From assembly GCF_003573695.1 (NCBI RefSeq), contig NC_039363.1, positions 130,369,302 through 130,433,301 of the forward strand: DNA of 64,000 nucleotides, written 5' to 3'. Shown piece by piece: positions 57,144 to 64,000 of the stretch. The position numbers and the translations under genes were made by a program. The notes under the pieces are model-generated. The model was not told the DNA's origin. It made no database searches and saw nothing but the letters and a program-made list of their open reading frames with translations. The DNA comes from Papaver somniferum (lineage: Eukaryota > Streptophyta > Magnoliopsida > Ranunculales > Papaveraceae). Numbering within the stretch: the stretch's first letter is position 1; every line of letters begins with the position of its first letter.

Positions 57144-58175
57144 TTGAAAAAGCGGGGGTCTAACAACCACACCCAATATTTTTCTTAGAAAACTGTATGG
57201 ACTAACTCCAATATACTTTTAAGAGAATCAACTATAAAGTCAGACTCAATCTTAGTAAAAGTATATCAAGGAGTTATACCTCTCTTTATCAATTCAATAC
57301 TTACTCAAGCAAATAGAAATGTGCGAGTCTAATTGAATACAACTGAAATAATTTGAACAACACCAAAGACCAATGTTCATGATCAATCAATTTCAATCAA
57401 CAACCAAAGGTTGGATTTCCTAATTGATCGATTTAACGCACAACCCATGAAATTTCAATTATATAACAAAATATAATGCGGAAAAGAAATAACATAGACA
57501 CCAGAAGTTTTGTTAACGAGGAAAATGCAAATGTAGAAAAACCCCGGGACCTAGTCCAGATTGAACACACACTGTATTAAGCCGCTACAGACACTAGCCT
57601 ACTACAAACTAACTTCGGTCTGGACTGTTGTTGAACCCCAATCAATCTCACACTGATCCAAGGTATAGTTGCGCTCTTTACTCCTATGATCCCAGTAGGA
57701 TACTACACACTTGATTCCCTTAGCTGATCTCACCCACAACTAAGAGTTGCTACGACCCAAAGTCTAAGACTTTAATAAATAAATCTGTATCACACAGAAA
57801 AGTCTATGGTAATAGATAAATATGTCTCCCACAAAAATACCTACGAGTTTTTGTTCCGTCATTTGATAAATCAAGGTGAACAAGAACCAATTGATAACCC
57901 GGACTTATATTCCCGAAGAACAACCTAGAATTATCAATCACCTCACAATAATCTTAATCGACAGCGAAAAAAGATATTGCGGAATCAAAAACGATGAGAC
58001 GAAGGTGTTTGTGACTTCTTTTATATCTTGCCTATTGGAGAAAACAATTCTCAAGACAATCTTACGATTGTACTCAAATACGATAGAAACAACAAGATCA
58101 GATCACACAACTATAAGAAAAGTAGTATCGGTCTGGCTTCACAATCCCAATGAAGTGTTCAAGTCGTTAACCTAC
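57144..58175 (-). repeat. Sirevirus 5' LTR, truncated on U3 side
   Basis: Matches the reverse complement of 8020-9046 and the split LTR. At 58175 (GTTAACCTAC) it stops matching the other copies, which continue AGGGTCTCG, so a new element begins there. Confidence 0.9.
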
Positions 58176-59836
58176 TATTTTGGGTGAAAAATGTTTCTGC
58201 TGGTTTTGGTAAATTTGGGTGTGTGGATGAGAAACGAATCTAAACCCTAAACAAATGCACTGCACGGGAATACTTTAGATTCGAGAGATCAATATGTATA
58301 ATTCTGGCCTAAACCAAAAAATGGCCATTCCAGGCTTGCTTCAGTCACAAAGTGAAAGAGAAGGGTTGGTCTTAGGGAGGGAAGCGAAGAAAGTGTTGAG
58401 AGCAGAATCGTTGATTCTGAAGGTGTGGTTGTTTACGACTTGTATCAAAAAGTAGAACTGGCTAGCAGAATGGAAAGCTATCAGGTGATTTCTGTATACT
58501 GTATTGTTCTCAGACCAAAAACTTTTCGTTCAGTGGAAATAGGTGAAACCTATTTATACAAGTCATAATTGAACGCACCCTGGTCTCGTAGGAAGTGAGA
58601 GTGATTGAGTGATGGAAGAGTGGAATAATGTGAAACCGCCAGAAACCACGCTTCCACGATGAAGGAAACAGATTTGTTTACACCCATTACTTATTGCCAC
58701 CACTAACTGCACTGTTTCCTAATACTTTCTTATAATGGGCGTGTTGCACGCCGCACGCTGTAAACCTCCAGACCAATACCCTGATAAGTATCCCCCAGTT
58801 TGTGATATGTTTGATGTCTCAAGTGTTTTCATGGAAAACGTGTAGCAGTCTGCTACGTGTGGAAAGTCAAAGTCAAGATACTTACCACAGGAAAATAACA
58901 CGTGATGCTATTAGGCTTGTCTTTGATGGTCGCCAGAAACTTTCCACAGGCCTGTCAATTCCATGGAGAATTTGGACGGCTAAGATTGTACCTCATGAGG
59001 AAGGGTGGCCATTGGTTATGGCCACATCCTGTTGGCGCATGTCAATAGCAGAGTGGCGCCATTGATACATGTTAATGGCGCTAGTGGCGCTTTTAGCGCA
59101 TGCCTGTGGCACAGTGGCATGGTTGGCATGGTAAGCGCATGCCAGTAACACAATGGTGCAAGTGGCGCCTGGCGTAGCCATGGCCGCCAGATTTTGACAC
59201 ATTGGTGTTTGACTTAAATGTGGTGTGGCAACATCAGTTCCAGCAGCCACATCAATCCCAATGTATTGTGGAACATTCTTTGGCTTGGTTGGCATAGAAT
59301 CTTTGCCTAAATTAGGGTTTGGCAATGCCGAAACCCTAATTAACACATGAAACATGTGGCATGTGACCGTGGCACAATGGCGTTTTGTGCAAGTGATGCC
59401 AGAGCCACGCCAAAGGAACCATATCCAGGCTATAATGTGGAAATGGCCACATGAGAAAGTATTGCCACGAGTGGCTATGGTATGGCGCCTTTATTAGGGT
59501 TTCCTAAGTCCGCATGACTCATGGAATGTTGTGGTGCCCGAAGTGGCATAATTTACGCCATGACTAGAAATTAGGGTTTCATCCATCGCCACTAGAGCAA
59601 GGTCGTGCTACTGTCTAGGAGAACCACGTTGAAGTCTGTTATGGCGTTGGCCAGTTAGAACGTAGGTGTGCTATTCATGGCACGTTAGCGCGTTTGGCGT
59701 GCTACTACGTAAAGTGACACGTTTGGCATGTGCACTTGGCATGTTGGCGCGTGCGCTGGCTTTGTGAAGCCAATTTGGCATGGCGGCCACTTAACGCAAT
59801 ACCACCTCTCTTAATGTTGTGCCAGGTTTAGAGCAA

Positions 59837-60010
59837 CCTGATTGGTCAATAAAAGAGAGGGCCGGCCAATCATGGGCGTGGCCACACTTTTGGTGCGCGT
59901 GGTATATTTAACGCGGCCTGATTGGTCGATGGGGAATAGGTCCGACAAGTATGGGCCCATCCACAACTCATGGGAGCGTGGCAGGTTTAAAACGACCTGA
60001 TTGGTCGACA
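59837..60010 (-). repeat. Three ~80-bp repeats with CCTGATTGGTC
   Basis: CCTGATTGGTC at 59837-59847, 59917-59927 and 59996-60006, each preceded by TTTAAAACGA-like and followed by GGCCGGNN-like sequence. On the minus strand each contains an inverted CCAAT (GACCAATCAGG), about 1.3 kb upstream of the TATA box. Confidence 0.85.
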
Positions 60011-60909
60011 GGAGATAAGGGCCGGTTGGGCAACATGGGGTGTGGCCACTTGCGACCGGCCTATGTCGTGGTCACACCTTCTTTTGTTGATGCTCCTTCT
60101 CCGCAGATCATTTATTCCTTGCTTTCTGATTTTAGATGGGACTCTGCACCTACTAATCCACGACGGATTAATTGCCTAGGCTTGGTTTCGACCAACGGGG
60201 TCTAATATATGGCGCATGGCGCAAAACCCTAATTTTGCAAATTAGGTTAATATTTGAATTTTTTGAATTTTCACAAAATTGATTGAATTACATGTGTTGA
60301 CACAGAGTTCTTTAAGTTTATTGCCAGAGAGATGTATGATTTCTGATTGAATACTTTATGGAAGAACCTTAACCTTGATACTTGGAAATTTGTGTTACTC
60401 TGCTGCGAGTGAACACAAATTATCATGCCATATCAATATTAAGGGTTCAGACGGGGAACATAGCACAGAAAGCATTCAAAGAAACTTATATTAATTTAAT
60501 AGCATAGGCAAGGTGCCGAAATTTACAGAATGTCTGGGATTGTTGCTACATGCACCAGTCTGGATAAATTTCATGAGAATATATATTGACTTGCTCAATA
60601 AATGCGCCAGTGGAGAGGTTAAATCACTCAACACTTTTACATGGCTCCGTTTGTTTGCAGAGTGACGACACATTAAATTCTAGGTTTTATAATTTTAACC
60701 CTGAACTGAAAACCACCATCAACATTAGGTCCCCTGATTAGCACGTAATAGTGGAATTATCACGGGGTAAGCATGAGATGGTGACAGACGAGGATAAAAA
60801 ATCGAAAGGGCAAGACATAAAGAGGTTGCCATGAAAAATTCGACTAACCTTTGGCAAGAGGAATGAGTAGTCTATGATCCTTGTGTTTGCGGCTTGGTGT
60901 ATTTCCGTC

Positions 60910-61215
60910 TTGGCCACAGGGTGCTGGCGTTGGCACTGCAGCTCTGGTCATGGGGTGCTAATGCTGGCGTTGTAACTTTGTCCACATAGCATTGATGTTG
61001 GAGCCTCGACTTTGGCCACGGAGTGGTGATGATGGCGCTACAAATTTGGCCACGGATTGATGATGATGGCGATGCGACTTTGGCCACGGAGAGGTGATGA
61101 TGGCGCTGCGACTTTGGCCACGGAGTGGTGATGATGGCGCTACAACTTTGGCCACGGAGCGGTGATGATGGCGCTGCGACTTTGGCCACGGAGCGGTGAT
61201 ATTGGCATGCTGCTT
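60910..61215 (-). repeat. 34-bp tandem array, nine units
   Basis: TTGGCCACGG-like anchors start at 60910, 60944, 60978, 61012, 61046, 61080, 61114, 61148 and 61182, exactly 34 bp apart, with GTGATGATGGCGCT between them. The first three units are more diverged. The period is not a multiple of three, so the ORFs across it are not genes. Confidence 0.95.
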
Positions 61216-62876
61216 GCTCGACTATGGAGCGGATATTTTGGCACACTGCTTGTTCGGCTATGGAGTGTGAGTGAGGTGCGCCCATTCATCTATTCCCGTT
61301 CATGGAGCACGGAGGAATCCTTCTTCTGTTCAAACTCTAGAAACTCTGTTCGTATGAAAAGGGGTATCGAACCTCTTCTGTTTTTGTTGCTCGCCCAGCT
61401 CCGTGCTATCTTCTGCAACTTCTGGCTCCTCTTCGTCATTTTTTAGCGGTAGTAGAGCAAGCATTAACGAAAACAAAGCAAACTCCAATAGTCATAATCA
61501 ACGGCAAGGAGAGCCAGGAGAACTCAAGGTAGGTGCTCTCGCATGTAGCCACCCAACAGTACCATCGATCTTCTCCAGAATGTGTAATAAGGTTCTGACT
61601 CCAGAAGAATGAGTATCTAACTTCTCCAGTGGATTTAAATTACCGAACTCCGTTACATTCTTGGGATGGATGGATGAAATATATGCTCGACAATGATCAT
61701 GTCAGGGCTAATCTTGGAGATTGTGGTTGCGTTGTTGGTCCATCCTTGACTTTAGGTTATTTGGTGCCTGGACTTTCTGATTGCGATGATGATATGTTGT
61801 GGATGCTTGTATGGTCGAAATCTTCCAGAGCCATTGGGTGAAATAGATGAGTTGAGAGGAGTTCCTTTGCCAATGTGTTGCATCAAGTCTTCAAGGACTT
61901 CGTTCCAAGCGACAACCTTTAAACAATCTTCTGAATTTTGGACTATTGTATGGAATGGGATGCGATAAGAAGTCCCCAGTTATACTTCTGTTAGATCCGA
62001 TGGCATGGCCGGATATGTGAATGTATCTCTGTGTCGTGCACGTGTACGACTTCATGTTGATAAATTCTTGCGGCTCGTAAAGCTTCGACAGTGATGATGT
62101 TGAAATCAGAAATAACCTGGTTGAGGGAAGTGAAGGCACCCATGCTGGTAGTCCCCATGTGTAGCCTACTTTGATTGCATTGCCTTGAATCCCCTCCCAC
62201 GGGATTTGATACAAGTTTATTATACTCTTTTGGATGTGATGTTGGGATGCTTGGAATATCACATGGACGAAATATTCTCTCTTTAGTTTCTGAAGTTGTT
62301 TTCTCTGAGCAGGCTTGGGATCCGCCGCGGCCTCGTAAAGTATTGTAGGCGCCTTCTAGACAGAGAGGTGATGATATTCTTACGCTACACCCTTGAAGAG
62401 TAGATAACCTTGTCGTAGCTTTGACTTTTTGGTTGGCCGTGTCTTCTGAGCTTTGACAGTGAAGGGATTCCGTGTAGAGCCTCAGTCTCCAAGTGTAGTT
62501 TACATGTTTCTTGTATGGTCGGCGGGTTGACCATAATAAACATATCGCCATCTTGCATCTGTGTTGGTGACTTTATTACTTCTTCCATGTGAAACTAAAA
62601 TATGGAGGAGTACATATTACCTTTGTAGTGATTGTTGCTATGTTGAAGCTCTGGCTGGTATCAACAAACGAGCAACAACAGTTCTTGGCAGCAGATGTGA
62701 TCAGAAGAGACTACATTGTCGCAGGAAAAAAATAGGTCGGCTGGAATTGCATGGGCGTCCATGGAAGCAAAGGGATTGGCGGGATGCGTAAGCGAGTAAA
62801 CTGTCCACGAACACGAGCTTTGGCGAGATGGATCAAAAAGTGGCCACGAATACGAACCTTGGTTGGCTGCGATCAT

Positions 62877-63150
62877 GATCCTTGACAGGGAGGAGTGGCG
62901 GCTACGGAACGATCCTTGGCAGGGAGGATTGGCGGCTACGAAAAATCCTTGGAAGGGAGGAATGGCGGCTATGACACGATCCTTGGCAGGGAGGAGTGGC
63001 GGCAACGGCACGATCCTTGGCACGGAGGAGTGGTTGAAGAGGCTTCTGGAGCGAAACGTTGAAGCGGAGCTGCTCCTGGAGCGAAATATTGAAGCGTTCC
63101 TTGGATCGAAACATTGAATCGGAACGGCTTCTGGAGCGAAACGTTGAAGA
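62877..63150 (-). repeat. Two adjacent arrays: 33-34-bp and 25-30-bp units
   Basis: GATCCTTGGCAGGGAGGA-type units start at 62877, 62911, 62944, 62978 and 63012. TGGAGCGAAACGTTGAAG-type units then start at 63047, 63077, 63102 and 63132. ORFs across both are repeat artefacts. Confidence 0.9.
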
Positions 63151-63544
63151 GGTTGTGGCCATGTCCGTCTGTGTTTTGGAAAGAACCTCTTGTTTCTCCA
63201 TTAAATCTATAATGGTAATGAGAAGGTTGGTTTCCTATGGCTTCTCCAGTCTCTCGTCCTGACGAATAAGTGGTGGCCGCCCTGGTGATGATTGGAGGCG
63301 TCATGCTCGAAGAAATATTAGGAGTAGCAGCGAATCTGGCTCTGGTAATAAGAAGCGTCACGTTAGAGGGGATACTTCCGATGTTATTCCCCCTTTTGCT
63401 CTCGTCCGATACAGCTACATACTCTATTCGCTTAGGGGCCTCTCCACAAAACTGAATTTTCAGGTTGTAAATCCGAGTTTATTGTGTGACGCAATCATGG
63501 CCACGAGAAGTACCCAATCATAATTTATCGTCTCTTTAACATAT

Positions 63545-63913
63545 CTATGTCGATCCGCGGCAAGGCGGAGAACCTTCAGTCCCCAGGCGTAATTCTCCTG
63601 AATCAATCTTTTCCTGGATAATGCACTTCAGAGCGTTGCATTCGTTGGTAGGATGATGAATAAACCTGTGATAGTGGTAATATCTTGAATCTAGCATCTC
63701 CTGATCAGTTGGTGGACGCCGTACCGAGGGTAGTTGGACCACCCCTTCTCGTACCCAAATTTCCAGTAACTCCAGGACTCTTCTGATAGGCAGCGGGAAA
63801 CGTGGATATTCTGGATCTGGCTTCTCTCGCGTCAGCGGTTGCTGTGGTGGGAGTTCTGGCAGGCTTTGGTAGAAGGCTCTTTTCGAAGGAGGAATTGACG
63901 CTTGCGCGATCAT
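63545..63913 (-). pseudogene. Tat/Ogre-type gag C-terminal region
   Basis: The segment PRFPLPIRRVLELLEIWVREG, then VQLPSVRRPPTDQE and YYHYHRFIHHPTNECNALK (62 and 88 residues in), resembles the linker and pseudo-knuckle Y-x-Y-H-x(4)-H-x(4)-C found after gag in Tat/Ogre elements. It precedes the protease in those elements, but here no protease motif follows. Probably a remnant left by internal deletion. Confidence 0.7.
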
Positions 63914-64000
63914 TGATTCATGAGCGGACCGTTTGCTTCTACCGTATTGATGAAGGGTAATTTCTCCTGAGAGGTCTGCATTAGTGGCGACAGTAGTAGT

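Larger units (their letters stand above)
32067..58175 (-). mobile_element. Non-autonomous Sirevirus-like (Copia) element with nested insertions
   Basis: Minus-strand element. The 5' LTR is at 57144-58175 (its U3 end cut off). The primer site TGGTATCAGAGCAGG is at 57127-57141. The body runs 57143 to 53439 and the 3' LTR is split into 51971-53438, 45210-45886 and 32067-32282 by Gypsy B and Gypsy A. Three GGGGGAG polypurine tracts precede the 3' LTR, and palindromes occur in the LTR; both are Sirevirus traits. The body lacks protease, integrase, RT and RNase H and carries two unrecognised ORFs, a SINE and a poly-T tail. It must rely on enzymes from relatives. Confidence 0.8.
58176..64000 (-). 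mobile_element. Tat/Ogre-like Gypsy element with tandem arrays (runs off window)
   Basis: Begins at a sharp break in the Sirevirus LTR. The minus strand holds a TATAAATAGG box at 58548-58557, 80-bp U3-like repeats with CCTGATTGGTC (59837, 59917, 59996), a 34-bp array (60910-61215), two more arrays (62877-63150) and a gag-pro-like ORF (63545-63913). A possible polypurine tract (AAAAGGGGGAA on minus, ~63388-63398) would make the LTR about 5.2 kb, a size known in Ogre elements. RT and integrase are absent. The LTR boundary is not certain. Confidence 0.6.

Noticed and set aside
60910..61215. CRISPR-like regular repeat spacing
   Set aside because: Units are contiguous tandem repeats without unique spacers, and the DNA is plant nuclear.
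60872..61285. 137-codon repetitive ORF and neighbours
   Set aside because: Generated by the 34-bp array; period not divisible by three and no domain.
61991..62551. 186-codon minus-strand ORF
   Set aside because: Within the Tat/Ogre-like LTR or 3' region, overlapping ORFs in other frames, no recognised motif.

Overview
The window is plant nuclear DNA, most likely from a eudicot with a large, repeat-rich genome. It is AT-rich, and almost all of it is plant LTR retrotransposons, LINEs, a SINE, a hAT transposon and TIR elements. One intact intron-containing host gene stands out. The repeat families remind me of Papaveraceae, but that is recollection only and the species is not established. There is no prokaryotic-style operon, CRISPR array, rRNA or tRNA gene that I can support.

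Left part (1-20.5 kb). The window opens inside the 5' LTR of a non-autonomous Gypsy element (to 6743). That element sits inside a Sirevirus-type (Copia) LTR whose remainder runs to 9046. Next is a locally duplicated, otherwise unique segment (copy 1 about 9495-15885, copy 2 about 15886-16545). Copy 1 is split by a complete but decayed minus-strand chromovirus (9803-15415; TSD TTAGG) and by a near-perfect 44-bp-arm hairpin insertion (15721-15826). A TIR element lies at 17201-18434. A short possibly transcribed locus lies at about 19.65-20.3 kb.

Host gene (about 20.5-25.5 kb, minus strand). Eight coding exons join in phase to a 336-residue protein with a GATA-type zinc finger and a C-terminal NET domain, but no bromodomain. 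It has a long 5'UTR intron, a TATA box near 25.46 kb, and a 3' flank carrying three ACCCAAT/ATTGGGC hairpins.

Right part (25.5-64 kb). A TIR element (25.9-27.0 kb) and LINE fragments are followed by a nested complex. A minus-strand non-autonomous Sirevirus-like element (5' LTR 57144-58175; body 53439-57143; 3' LTR split over 32067-53438) has inserted into an L1 LINE. Its 3' LTR received two Gypsy elements: A (32283-45204, TSD AACGG, gag and protease only) and B (45887-51965, TSD CCTAT, minus strand, 1.5-kb interior). A truncated hAT transposon (33193-36813, TSD GTTCAGAG) then landed in the 5' LTR of A. The Sirevirus 5' LTR is broken at 58175 by a Tat/Ogre-like Gypsy element, with several tandem arrays, that runs off the window end.

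None of the retroelements seen carries an intact pol. The three Athila-like Gypsy families nevertheless share conserved non-coding blocks near their 3' ends, which is the most notable cross-element signal here. I found no clear evidence of an undescribed multi-gene system.
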